Positions 6,266 to 18,623 of a DNA stretch of 35,958 nt are shown in pieces. Source of the DNA: Tannerellaceae bacterium (lineage in GTDB: Bacteria; Bacteroidota; Bacteroidia; Bacteroidales; Tannerellaceae); NCBI GenBank assembly GCA_031280435.1, contig JAITGS010000109.1, positions 1-35,958 on the forward strand, read 5' to 3'. Every line of letters starts with the position of its first letter. The stretch's first letter is position 1. The position numbers and the translations under genes were made by a program. The notes under the pieces are model-generated. The model worked only from the letters and a program-made list of their open reading frames with translations. It was not told where the DNA came from and made no database searches.

Positions 6266-6561
6266 GACCTTGCAGCCTTGTTATCTCCAATGAAGCCAAA
6301 GCCGATATAGATACGTTTATCAACCACATTTACAACGTTTACAAGCAGCCGCTGACGGCCCGGCGCAACCGTCGGGAGCTTTACCGCAGAATCCGGGAAC
6401 TCCCGACCTATGCAGCAGCCGTCGGCCGGAACGAGTACGTTCAGGAGCTCTTCGGCATGGGGGCCCGCCATATTATTTACGGAAAGATGGCTATAATCTT
6501 TTTCATAAAGAATGATATGATCTACATACGCCGCATCATACCGGCTGCGCTTATTGTTTAG
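6262..6561 (+). CDS. RelE/ParE-family toxin
   Basis: 99 aa from the ATG overlapping the antitoxin stop; the alternative start at 6235 lies inside the antitoxin gene. The layout is typical of RelE/ParE toxins: basic protein, opening strand LVISNEAKADIDTFINHIYN, central arginine-rich helix (ARRNRRELYRRIRELP), and closing strands RHIIYGKMAIIFFIKNDMIYIRRI. Such toxins act as ribosome-dependent mRNA nucleases (RelE) or gyrase poisons (ParE); which one cannot be told. The gene ends 8 bp before the btuB stop on the other strand. Confidence 0.75.
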   Translation: MRPCSLVISNEAKADIDTFINHIYNVYKQPLTARRNRRELYRRIRELPTYAAAVGRNEYVQELFGMGARHIIYGKMAIIFFIKNDMIYIRRIIPAALIV

Positions 6562-6569
6562 CACCCTCA

Positions 6570-8609
6570 TCACATCTCCACCCTCACAATCATTTTCCAG
6601 TTCCTGCCCGGCATGGGGTAGTTCAGGACAACATCGTATTGCTGGTCGAGGAGGTTGTTTACCTCAAGCGACAGTTTGCACTTTAGCTTCGGCAGGCCTA
6701 ATTGCCGGCTGAGCGCCAGGTCGTGCGTGTACCACGGCTGTTCGAGGTTCTCACGTATGTTCGACGAGTTGTGATAGCGCTTGCCTACGTATGCGAAGCT
6801 GTAATTCACATCCCAGCGCTTCCAATTAAGGTTAGCGACGGCCGAGCCGTTGTGCCGCGGGATGTAGGCTATCTGGCGGCCCCATGTTCCGGCTTCGGCA
6901 TCATTGTCGGAGGGCGAGCTGAAGTCCTGCGCACGCTGGAAGGTATAGTTCAGCCCCAAACCGAGCTGCATGGACTCGGCCGGACGCAGTGCGAGGTTTG
7001 CCGAAAGCTCCAGGCCCCTAATCTCCACATAGCCAAGGTTCATCATCATCCACCTGAACTGCCCGTTGCCTTTGGGTACGGCCACAATCTTGTCCGTCAC
7101 CTCGTTGTAGTACGCATCGGCCCGGAGGCTCAGGCCGGAGAGCATTCCGCGGCCGTATTCCTTCTCGAACAGCAGTCCGAGGTTGTACTGAACGGTATAT
7201 TCGGGCCGGAGAGCCACGTTGCCTATATCGGTATAGTATAAGTCATTAAAGGTAGGCATGCGGAAGATGCGCTTGCAGAATGCGCGCAGCAGCAGAGGCC
7301 CCTCGGGGCGCGATCGGTACGAGAGGAAGACCGCCGGCGTATACTCGCGCCTGTCGTTCGCCCCGGACGGCGCCGGCGCCTCCCCGCCCCTTCCGTCAAC
7401 ACTTTCAAACACATAAGTGCCGAGCAGGCTTGCCTGAACCTTCAGCCTCTTCCACTCAAGGGCCGTGGCCAGGGCAACAAGGGCTGTGTGCCGGCGCGGA
7501 CGAACAAAGTCCTGAAGGCTCGCATCGAGTCGGTTCCACTGATAATCGGCCGAGAGGTTAATGTCCCAATCCGGCAGCAGCGAGTATTTTCCGGCAAGCG
7601 ATGCATAGGCCTCCCGCTGCACGAAAGTGTTATCTATATATAATAATGTGGTGTCGGGATTGAGATAGCGCATGCGGTCGACCGCCAGCTTGATGTTGGC
7701 CAGGAGGTCGGCCCGTCCGGAGAACTGCCTGCGGAAGCTGCCCTGTGCGAAAAAGTTCCTGTCCCACTGCCTCTGCGATCGTTTCCAGACGTTGTTGACG
7801 ATAGCCCCCGGAATCCCTTTTTCCGAATCAAAAAAGTAGGCTTTGGCATGCCACGAGCTATGTTCCGTGAAGCCGTTCGCGCCGCCCTCCAGCCTCAGCG
7901 AGCCAATGTCGCCGTTTTGCCTCACCGCGGTCGTATCCCATGCCGTGGTTCCGTCGGCTAACACCTTGCGGTAGCGGAACTTATATTTGCCCGACGCGCC
8001 AATGTACTCGGCATTGAGCGAGAGGGCCGAGCTGCGTCCCGTCTTGATTTCGAGCAGCAGCGAGGGGTTGAGCAGTCCGAAGGAGCCCGTTCGAGCGAAG
8101 GCAATCAGGTTCAGAGGCTTGCCCTCCTCAAACCGGGGCCGTCGCGTACGCAGGTATATGGTGCCGGCCGAGCCAAAGTCCTTGGCAGGCTGGAAGATTT
8201 CGCTCTTTTGCCCGTTGTAGAGCGAAATCTCCTCAATGTTGTCGAGCGAGAATTTTCCCAGGTCGATCTGCCCGTTTTGCGCATTGCCAAGCTGAATCCC
8301 GTCGTAAAACACCCCCATGTGGTTGGTGCCCATGCTGCGCAGGTCCACCGTTTTAAGGCCTCCAACGCCGCCGTAATCCTTTATCTGAACCCCCGAAAAG
8401 TAGCGAATTGCATCGGCCACCGAGAAACTGTTGAGCCCCTCCAACCTCGCGCCCGACAGCCTTTGCGAGGGAATAACCTCCTGATAGCGATTGGCCGTAA
8501 CCGTCACTCCCTCAAGATGCCTGACGCTGTCCGCCAGGCTTTCCTGAGCCTGCAACGCCCCGTGCAACGCGAGCAGCAGGCCGGTCGAAATCATCTTATA
8601 CCAAAACAT
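6570..8609 (-). CDS. btuB: TonB-dependent corrinoid receptor, BtuB-like
   Basis: 679 aa, outer-membrane beta-barrel. A signal peptide (1-~21) is followed by a TonB-box-like LEGVTVTANR (~32-41), a plug domain (~45-150, with VADAIRYFSGVQIKDYGGVGGLKTVDLRSMG and GQIDLGKFSLDNIEEISLYNG) and barrel strands ending in a terminal NNLLDQQYDVVLNYPMPGRNWKMIVRVEM. It is the first gene after a cobalamin riboswitch, which makes B12 or another corrinoid the likely cargo. BtuG and BtuH homologues follow. Length is normal for the family. Expression is expected to fall when intracellular cobalamin is plentiful. Confidence 0.88.
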   Translation of the reverse strand: MFWYKMISTGLLLALHGALQAQESLADSVRHLEGVTVTANRYQEVIPSQRLSGARLEGLNSFSVADAIRYFSGVQIKDYGGVGGLKTVDLRSMGTNHMGVFYDGIQLGNAQNGQIDLGKFSLDNIEEISLYNGQKSEIFQPAKDFGSAGTIYLRTRRPRFEEGKPLNLIAFARTGSFGLLNPSLLLEIKTGRSSALSLNAEYIGASGKYKFRYRKVLADGTTAWDTTAVRQNGDIGSLRLEGGANGFTEHSSWHAKAYFFDSEKGIPGAIVNNVWKRSQRQWDRNFFAQGSFRRQFSGRADLLANIKLAVDRMRYLNPDTTLLYIDNTFVQREAYASLAGKYSLLPDWDINLSADYQWNRLDASLQDFVRPRRHTALVALATALEWKRLKVQASLLGTYVFESVDGRGGEAPAPSGANDRREYTPAVFLSYRSRPEGPLLLRAFCKRIFRMPTFNDLYYTDIGNVALRPEYTVQYNLGLLFEKEYGRGMLSGLSLRADAYYNEVTDKIVAVPKGNGQFRWMMMNLGYVEIRGLELSANLALRPAESMQLGLGLNYTFQRAQDFSSPSDNDAEAGTWGRQIAYIPRHNGSAVANLNWKRWDVNYSFAYVGKRYHNSSNIRENLEQPWYTHDLALSRQLGLPKLKCKLSLEVNNLLDQQYDVVLNYPMPGRNWKMIVRVEM

Positions 8610-8667
8610 AAAAAGCCGTTTAAATTTGACAATTAAACAGCTTTCGCAGGGACATCAGCAGTCACCT

Positions 8668-8772
8668 TTACAGCTTCGCGCCATCTGCAGCGCCAAAGCC
8701 GGGGTGCTTCTGAAAATAAATATTGGGAAAAACCGGCAAAAATTTTGTGGGGATATAAACCACGCCTGCCAT
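8668..8772 (-). CDS. Possible 34-aa leader peptide between riboswitch and btuB
   Basis: On the minus strand an ATG at 8772, preceded by a purine-rich GAGGTGAAC, opens a 34-codon frame (begins MAGVVYIPTKFLPVFPNIYF, ends with GAAD then GAKL) and stops at 8668. That is 58 nt before the btuB start and about 50 nt after the riboswitch B12 box. It has no signal peptide and no recognised domain. It may be a translated regulatory leader, or this may simply be structured leader RNA that happens to be open. Conservation of the reading frame is the deciding test. Confidence 0.35.
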   Translation of the reverse strand: MAGVVYIPTKFLPVFPNIYFQKHPGFGAADGAKL

Positions 8773-8819
8773 GTTCACCTCAAGCCTTATTCCACGAAAG
8801 CTTCGAACTCTAACGACTT

Positions 8820-8992
8820 TGGCAGGTCTTCTGACTTACTCCATCTCCGAACTTCCTTCCCATCCTTTCAACCGGACAGTGGAACAATCATTGTTCGTCG
8901 ACATTGGCGGAGCTTACAGCAGCGGGTCTGTTCAGGATTCTCACCTGATTCCCTTTTCAATGCCTTCCCTTGCGGGGCGGCATCACCAAAAT
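8820..8992 (-). promoter_or_regulatory. Cobalamin riboswitch
   Basis: On the minus strand the 3' end carries the B12-box AGTCAGAAGACCTGCC (plus-strand complement at 8821-8836). Upstream, in order, are TTTTGGTGATGCC near the 5' end, AGGGAATCAGGTGAGAATCC, CAGACCCGCTGCTGTAA and TCCACTGT, the ordered conserved blocks of the AdoCbl-type aptamer. It starts about 7 nt after a -7 box at 8999-9006 and lies ~210 nt before btuB. It should repress the B12 locus when corrinoid is bound. Whether it works by termination or by ribosome occlusion cannot be seen; no clear terminator was found in the leader. Confidence 0.93.
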
Positions 8993-8998
8993 CAGCGG

Positions 8999-9028
8999 CA
9001 AAGATAGCACAAAAAGCGCCGGCTGCAA
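8999..9028 (-). promoter_or_regulatory. Promoter of the riboswitch/B12 locus
   Basis: On the minus strand TTG (9028-9026), a 19-bp spacer and TATCTTTG (9006-8999) match the Bacteroidetes -33/-7 promoter. Transcription would start near 8992, exactly where the riboswitch aptamer begins. Confidence 0.75.
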
Positions 9029-9116
9029 GAGCCTGCTCCCAGCTCCGCACCGCAGCCTGTTCAGCGGGCAGGATTTCCGGCCGTCCGTCGACACATTGCC
9101 GGTGTCTGAAAAAAGT

Positions 9117-9358
9117 TTTTTAGAATTTTTAAGGAATGGCGTTAATGAGCGACGATTTTCCGGAGCCACTGAAACAGTGTCGGTGGGCCCAAATAATTGT
9201 CGCGAGCCGTTGACACTGTGTCGATGGCGTGCGACAATTGTCTGGAGCCACTGAACCCGTTTCGAGGGCGTGCGACAAGTGACGGGGCCCACCGACACTG
9301 TGTCGATGGCTCCGGAAAGTCGTCGCCCATTAACGCCATTCCTTAAAAACTCTAAAAA
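9117..9358. repeat. Large nested inverted repeat (~74-bp arms)
   Basis: The left arm at about 9117-9190 and the right arm at about 9285-9358 are near-perfect reverse complements, with about six mismatches by eye. Both contain AAGGAATGGCGTTAATG, CCGGAGCCA and CAGTGTCGGTGGGCCC blocks. The 94-nt centre holds a second hairpin (AATTGTCGC at 9195-9203 with GCGACAATT at 9231-9239) and further copies of the GGAGCCACTGAA and TGCGACAA words. There is no coding potential beyond chance frames. It sits between the divergent B12 promoter and the promoter of the next gene. It could be a MITE-like element, a structured RNA, or a two-way terminator. Confidence 0.88.
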
Positions 9359-9379
9359 TATTTTTTTTTGAAGGATATA

Positions 9380-9411
9380 TTTGCAGTTATCAAAAAAAAG
9401 GTTTACGTTTG
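9380..9411 (+). promoter_or_regulatory. Promoter of the DUF6261-like gene
   Basis: TTTG (9380-9383), a 20-bp spacer and TACGTTTG (9404-9411) match the Bacteroidetes promoter and lie 30 bp before the chosen ATG. A second -7-like TATATTTG overlaps at 9376-9383. Confidence 0.65.
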
Positions 9412-9441
9412 CGGCCTATAAATAAATTAATCAATAAAAAT

Positions 9442-10380
9442 ATGAGCGTTTTAATCCCTCTAAACTTCAAAACGATGCTGCGGAAGCTTCACATAGCCGA
9501 GCATTTCGACTTCTTTGAGAACGGAATAATCAAAGGACTTAGCACACTGATAGCCGGTCTCACAGCGTTGGGCGGTGTGTTCGCCGCACTCCAGGTAGCC
9601 TTCGCGCGCGAAGACGCTTTCTATAAGAAAAGCCTTTCGTCGGCTCTGACGGGCGACCTTGCAAACGCACATCAGGCGCGGGTCTCGCTATTCACTTTTT
9701 TCTGGGCCAATGTCAGCGTATTTAAATACTTAGGCGATGAATCTAAGATTGAAGCAGCCGATAAGTTACAGCAACTTCATAAAACTTACAAAAGCCTGCC
9801 CACTTCGGCCTATCAGGACACAAGCGGCATGATGACTAACTTCCTGCAAGACTGCAAAAGCAGCGAATGGTTGCCGTACATACAGAGTTTGGGGATTACA
9901 TACCTTATAGACAAGATGGAGGATGCGAATGTGGAATTCAAAGCCATGTACATCGACCGATCGGTAGACAAGGAGCATGTTGCCGACATAGGCAATGCTC
10001 AGGAAGTCCGTGCCGCTGTCGACAACTCCTTCGATACCCTTGTTGAAGCCGTCAACGCAGTCTGGGTCTCGAACGAGATAGGCGCCAAAGATCCCACAAT
10101 GCGCGCAAATCTTATAGCGGTAAGAGACATCATAGAAGCAGCCATCCACCAGGCTCAGACTAACCTTGCACGCCGCAAGCGTCACAAAACCCCGGACAGC
10201 GACAAGACCGACGAAGGCACGCAAACCCCGGACACAACTCCTCCGGCACCTCCTCCGCCACCTTCGGGCACACAAAATCCCGAAAACACCTTACCGAATG
10301 GACCCGATACGACGCAAAACCCGGACGGCGACCGTCCTCACGTGCTCGACCCCGACGAACATCCGCCGGCAGGCGAATAA
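9442..10380 (+). CDS. DUF6261-like conserved hypothetical protein
   Basis: 312 aa from the ATG at 9442, which is correctly placed after the promoter; an upstream start at 9409 would overlap the -7 box. It is mostly helical and predicted cytosolic. Residues ~1-250 resemble a Bacteroidetes-restricted family I tentatively equate with DUF6261 (motifs IPLNFKTMLRKLHIAEH and SLFTFFWANVSVFKYLG). A hydrophobic GLSTLIAGLTALGGVFAAL stretch is at ~33-51. The last ~65 residues are a low-complexity Pro/Thr/Asp tail (TPPAPPPPPSGTQNPENTLP), probably disordered. The function is unknown. Such genes are often multicopy and show rapid C-terminal variation in this phylum. Confidence 0.7.
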   Translation: MSVLIPLNFKTMLRKLHIAEHFDFFENGIIKGLSTLIAGLTALGGVFAALQVAFAREDAFYKKSLSSALTGDLANAHQARVSLFTFFWANVSVFKYLGDESKIEAADKLQQLHKTYKSLPTSAYQDTSGMMTNFLQDCKSSEWLPYIQSLGITYLIDKMEDANVEFKAMYIDRSVDKEHVADIGNAQEVRAAVDNSFDTLVEAVNAVWVSNEIGAKDPTMRANLIAVRDIIEAAIHQAQTNLARRKRHKTPDSDKTDEGTQTPDTTPPAPPPPPSGTQNPENTLPNGPDTTQNPDGDRPHVLDPDEHPPAGE

Positions 10381-10566
10381 GCCAATCCTTCCGAATCACA
10401 GATTCCGAGCTATGAACGGAGGAGCCCCAAACTAAAGCCGGCCGCCTGAAACCTGCCAAAGTTCATTCATAATTCACCACTTACAATTTATAAGCCTAAA
10501 AGCCTTTAGCTTGATTCCCTTTTTTTACGCTCGTTGATTAAAGACTATATATAACTCGAAAATACC

Positions 10567-14770
<4,204 letters not shown>

Positions 14771-15044
14771 GGTAGCCCGTCGGCTGCAAATTTTGAGCAG
14801 GAATTGCCCAGTATTTCGAGCCGAGCAGTAGCTTATTTCATAAGAATAGCTGACAAAGCGTCAGGCTTCCCCCCTTTCACATAGTTTCACACTAAACGGA
14901 TTTAAACACTTTCCTTAATTTATACTATATCCGAGTGCAAACTCTTATACCTTCGGATGTTAAACCTAAGCGTCAGTCCCATTGCAGGGCCCGTAGATGA
15001 AGAAAACTATGCAAAAAAAACGCAGCACATAGCCAAATCGGTTA

Positions 15045-15285
15045 AAACTAAGCTCCCCGCTGTCAGCACGGAGCTTCCGCTAAAGCAAATATTAACAATT
15101 GCAGCTGCGTTCGTTAATATTTATTTTAACCGAAGGCCCTCGACGGCGGCGGGAAGGATATTTTTTTTTACCGAAGCTCCCCGACGACAGCACGGAGCTT
15201 CCGCTAAAATAAATATTAACATTTCCAGCTGCGGCGTTAATACTTTTTTCAACCGAAGCTCCGTGCCGGCTGCGGGAAGCTTAAT
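15045..15285. repeat. Hairpin-rich imperfect repeat region before dapA
   Basis: Within the 710-bp gap 14771-15480 there are two copies of a ~124-bp module, at about 15051 and 15175. Each has an AGCTCC...GGAGCT hairpin followed by an AAATATTAAC...GTTAATATTT hairpin; in copy 1 these are at 15087-15096 and 15113-15122. A third, inverted-looking piece starts near 15257 and ends in GGGAAGCTT. The rest of the gap (14771-15040) holds nothing I recognise. An open frame across it (14957-15349) follows the repeat and looks non-genic. Confidence 0.7.
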
Positions 15286-15413
15286 ATATTCCGATTTTCT
15301 TTCAAATTCTCAGCGGGAAGCTTCGGTTAAGTTTAGGATGCTGACATGATGGCAGTATTTCGCTTAATGTCTTATAGGGAAATCAGGAACGTTCGCCGAT
15401 TGCAAAAAAGGAG

Positions 15414-15443
15414 TTTCAACTCAAATTAAATTCCCTACATTTG
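15414..15443 (+). promoter_or_regulatory. Promoter of dapA
   Basis: TACATTTG (15436-15443) matches the -7 TAnnTTTG consensus. TTTC at 15414-15417, 18 bp upstream, is a near match to the -33 TTTG. The ATG follows 37 bp after the -7 box. Confidence 0.6.
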
Positions 15444-15480
15444 TCCGGTAAACAAAAAAGTACGAAACAACATTCCATAT

Positions 15481-16368
15481 ATGACAGACATAGATTTGAA
15501 AGGGATGGGAGTAGCCCTCATCACCCCGTTTAAAGAAGACGAAAGCGTTGATTATGACACTCTCGGCAAGCTTGTTGACTATCAGTTGCAAAACGGAACC
15601 GACTATTTGGTTGTGCTCGGCACCACCGCCGAAACACCTACCCTCACCGAAGACGAAAAAAGCCGCATTGTTGAGATTGTGGTCGCCAAAGTTCGGCGTC
15701 AGATCCCTATTGTGCTTGGTGTTGGCGGCAATTGCACGCATACGCTGGTAAAAAAGCTGAAAACCGGGACTTTTGAGGGCGTCGACGCCATCCTCTCCGT
15801 TGTTCCTTACTATAACAAGCCTTCGCAGGAAGGAATTTACCGTCATTATCAAGCTATTGCCGAAGCCACCAACCTGCCCGTTGTCCTTTACAACGTTCCG
15901 GGCCGCACCGCCGTCAATATGACTGCCGAAACCACTCTCCGCCTTGCACGCGACTTTCGCAACATCATAGCCGTGAAGGAAGCCTCCGGAAATATCACCC
16001 AAATGGACGACATCATCAAAAATAAGCCTGCGGATTTCAATGTGATTTCCGGCGACGACGGCATCACTTTCCCGCTGATTACCCTCGGCGCTATCGGAGT
16101 TATATCGGTCATAGGCAATGCTTTCCCGCGCGAATTTAGCCGCATGGTGAGGCTGGCCCTGGCCGGCGACTACGAGGGCGCCCGCACCATTCATCACAGT
16201 TTCACGGAGCTAATCGACCTGATTTTCGTCGACGGTAATCCGGCCGGCGTCAAAAGCATACTGCATGCAATGGGCTACATCGAACACAAGCTCCGCCTCC
16301 CGCTGGTTCCAACGCGCATCACCACCTTTGAGAAAATCAGGAACGTGCTGCGGTCGATTAGGAAATAA
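15481..16368 (+). CDS. dapA: 4-hydroxy-tetrahydrodipicolinate synthase DapA
   Basis: 295 aa, the usual length, a cytosolic TIM barrel. It condenses pyruvate with aspartate semialdehyde, the first committed step to lysine and meso-diaminopimelate for peptidoglycan. Key residues are visible: GTTAE (47-51, the Thr of the proton relay), Y137 in VVLYNVPGRTA, and the Schiff-base lysine K166 in IIAVKEASGN. The C-terminal GNPAGVKSILHAMGY is also typical. It has its own promoter and is separated from ligA/DUF6913 by a repeat region. Confidence 0.96.
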   Translation: MTDIDLKGMGVALITPFKEDESVDYDTLGKLVDYQLQNGTDYLVVLGTTAETPTLTEDEKSRIVEIVVAKVRRQIPIVLGVGGNCTHTLVKKLKTGTFEGVDAILSVVPYYNKPSQEGIYRHYQAIAEATNLPVVLYNVPGRTAVNMTAETTLRLARDFRNIIAVKEASGNITQMDDIIKNKPADFNVISGDDGITFPLITLGAIGVISVIGNAFPREFSRMVRLALAGDYEGARTIHHSFTELIDLIFVDGNPAGVKSILHAMGYIEHKLRLPLVPTRITTFEKIRNVLRSIRK

Positions 16369-16399
16369 GATATTGATATTGACAACACAAAAAAGGAAG

Positions 16400-17236
16400 A
16401 TGAAACGATTTAACCTGATAAAACATTTTACCATTACAGTTATTCTGACCGCTCTGCTGGCTTTGGGCATGGCTTACCCCTTTCTTTCCGGAAGGTTTGA
16501 CCGACTGGCCCTGCCTATTTCCATTATGATACAGGTGTTTGGAATCGCCGGGCTCAGTCTGGTTCCTGTGGGTGTTTTATGGCTTGCAATGCCTAAGTTG
16601 CGATTTGTTTTTGCGATAACGACAGTGATTGTCAGCTCTTTTGTTGCGCTCGTTATGGCCCTTTTTGCGGCCTTGAGCGTCGGATATTCTTTTGGAATCC
16701 TGACACTTTTGCTATGGCTCTTTGTCGTATCGCTCTTAATTCCACAGATAAAATCTTTAAAGGAGCGGACAGGACAGCGGGCTAATTGGCAAGCCTTCTA
16801 CTTAATTTGTCTACCGATCTTCACATTATCCATTCAATTGGCGCTTGCAAAGCATCTGAGGGAATTTAGCAGGAACCGTGCTATTGAAAATGCAAGCACT
16901 TTTATTAGCGATATAGAAAACTATCATGCTCAGCAAGGACATTACCCGCTGTCGCTGCAAGCGCAAAACAAAGATTATGACCCTGCTGTGGGTGGTAGTG
17001 AGAAATATATGTATGCTCCGCATAAAAACGCTTATAATCTTTCATTTGAGCAACCTCGGTTTCTGCTCGACGACTTCGGCGCAAGAGAATGGGTCGTTTA
17101 CAATCCTTTGGATGAAAATGCCTCATATAGCCATACGCATTGGCGACTTAACACTAATCAGCCGGAAATAGGCCAGGGCTGGTATGCATCGGAAAGCACA
17201 GGGCATAAACATTGGAAGTATTTTCTGTTTGATTAA
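16400..17236 (+). CDS. Integral membrane protein with pseudopilin-like C-terminal domain
   Basis: 278 aa from the ATG at 16400, after AAAAGGAAG. There are five predicted membrane segments (about residues 10-30, 38-66, 70-95, 99-120 and 132-152). An extracytoplasmic C-terminal half follows, with FISDIENYHAQQGHYPLSLQA, a pattern like the start of the soluble domain in type II secretion pseudopilins. I do not recognise a named family. It follows dapA by 31 bp and precedes the next gene by 6 bp. Base composition is lower in G+C than neighbouring ligA and uvrB, suggesting a different history. Confidence 0.6.
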   Translation: MKRFNLIKHFTITVILTALLALGMAYPFLSGRFDRLALPISIMIQVFGIAGLSLVPVGVLWLAMPKLRFVFAITTVIVSSFVALVMALFAALSVGYSFGILTLLLWLFVVSLLIPQIKSLKERTGQRANWQAFYLICLPIFTLSIQLALAKHLREFSRNRAIENASTFISDIENYHAQQGHYPLSLQAQNKDYDPAVGGSEKYMYAPHKNAYNLSFEQPRFLLDDFGAREWVVYNPLDENASYSHTHWRLNTNQPEIGQGWYASESTGHKHWKYFLFD

Positions 17237-17242
17237 AGAAGA

Positions 17243-17752
17243 ATGAAAATAAAGCTATTATTGAGCGCAACTTTATGCGCACTTACAATTGCCTGCTTAG
17301 GACAGCAAAGCACAAGTTGGGAGCGGTGGACTTCGTTAATAGGAGAATGGAAAGGAGAAGGAAGCGGGCAACCTGGACAGGGAGGCGGAACATTTTCATT
17401 TTCGTTTGAACTCGACAAGAACATAATTGTTCGCAAAAGTCACTCCGAATATCCCGCGACAGACAATAAGCCCAAAGTCATTCACGAGGATTTAATGATT
17501 ATCTATCCGGATAGTAATGAGCAGCCGGCAAAAGCTATTTACTTTGATAATGAGGGACACATCATCCACTATTCCATCAGTTACGCCGAGCAATCTATCA
17601 CTTTAATAAGCGACAAAGTTGCCAATCTTCCTATATTCCGCTTGACATATACCTTGCTCAGTAAGGATATTGTCAATACGGAATTTGAAATGTCGCAAGA
17701 TGGAGAGCAATTTTTTACATACATTGAAGGTAAAAGTATCAAAACAAAATAA
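17243..17752 (+). CDS. Secreted lipocalin/DUF1579-like protein
   Basis: 169 aa with a signal peptide (MKIKLLLSATLCALTIACLGQ); the cysteine at ~18 lacks a good lipobox, so lipidation is doubtful. The mature part begins WERWTSLIGEWKGEGSGQPGQGGGTFSFSFELDKNIIVRKS, a layout seen in small beta-barrel families (DUF1579 or heme-binding-barrel-like): a WxGxG strand followed by antiparallel strands. The assignment is by shape only. It lies 6 bp after the membrane protein and is probably co-transcribed with it. Confidence 0.55.
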   Translation: MKIKLLLSATLCALTIACLGQQSTSWERWTSLIGEWKGEGSGQPGQGGGTFSFSFELDKNIIVRKSHSEYPATDNKPKVIHEDLMIIYPDSNEQPAKAIYFDNEGHIIHYSISYAEQSITLISDKVANLPIFRLTYTLLSKDIVNTEFEMSQDGEQFFTYIEGKSIKTK

Positions 17753-17807
17753 CCGCAATAGTGAGCATTTAAATATTTACCGATATAGCCTAAAAAAATA
17801 ATAAGAA

Positions 17808-18605
17808 ATGACACGCATTTTATTAGCATTATGTATTTCAATGCTTCTGCTCCTTAGCGGTTGCGGAAGCGTGCCCTTAACGGGAAGGCAGCAAATACTG
17901 CTTGTTTCCGACTCTGATGTGCTGACAACCAGCCTCACGCAGTACAGCGAATTTATGAAGTCGGCCAAGGTTTCGACCAACAAAACCAAGACCGATATGG
18001 TAGTGAGAGTTGGCCGTAAGATTGCCGCTGCAACAGAAGCATATCTGAAAGCCAACGGGATGGAGGCCGAGCTGAAGAACTTTGCCTGGGAATTTAACTT
18101 GGTTCAGAGCGCCGACGTTAATGCTTTTTGTATGCCCGGCGGGAAAATTGTGGTCTACGAGGGAATTTTGCCTTTCATGGCTACCGACGACGAGCTTGCG
18201 GCAGTTCTCGGACACGAAGTCGCCCACGCCGTTGCAAAGCATGCCAACGAGCGCATGAGCCAGCAGGTGCTTGCCGAAGCCGGCGGCACGGTCTTGCAGG
18301 AATCGCTCGGCAAGAAATCGTCGACGGTGCAGGCGCTGGCCGGAACGGTTTACGGACTGGGCGCGCAGTATGGCGTGATGCTTCCCTTTTCGCGGAAACA
18401 TGAGTACGAGGCCGATCGCATGGGCTTGATTTTCATGGCTATGGCTGGATATAATCCGCAGGCGGCTATCACGTTCTGGACAAAGATGGCTCAAGGCAAA
18501 AGCGGATCGGTTCCCGAATTTATGAGCACTCATCCGAGCGACGCCAACCGCATTGCAGAACTGAACCGCTACATGCAGGAGGCGATGCAGCACTACAAAA
18601 AATAA
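17808..18605 (+). CDS. M48-family metalloprotease lipoprotein (LoiP/YcaL/BepA-like)
   Basis: 265 aa. A lipoprotein signal (LLLLSGC, Cys19) points to the periplasmic face of a membrane. The zinc motif is H136-E-V-A-H140 in AAVLGHEVAHAVAKHANERM, and the third ligand is probably the Glu in SRKHEYEADRMG (~200). The closing STHPSDANRIAELNRYM is typical of the family. It would degrade or assist misfolded outer-membrane proteins. It follows the small secreted protein by 55 bp and precedes uvrB by 18 bp. Confidence 0.9.
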   Translation: MTRILLALCISMLLLLSGCGSVPLTGRQQILLVSDSDVLTTSLTQYSEFMKSAKVSTNKTKTDMVVRVGRKIAAATEAYLKANGMEAELKNFAWEFNLVQSADVNAFCMPGGKIVVYEGILPFMATDDELAAVLGHEVAHAVAKHANERMSQQVLAEAGGTVLQESLGKKSSTVQALAGTVYGLGAQYGVMLPFSRKHEYEADRMGLIFMAMAGYNPQAAITFWTKMAQGKSGSVPEFMSTHPSDANRIAELNRYMQEAMQHYKK

Positions 18606-18623
18606 TAACTTACAGATAATTAC

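Noticed and set aside
14957-15349. 130-codon plus-strand frame before dapA
   Set aside because: Its composition follows the hairpin repeats, it has no signal or domain, and it overlaps the repeat region; chance open frame is more likely.
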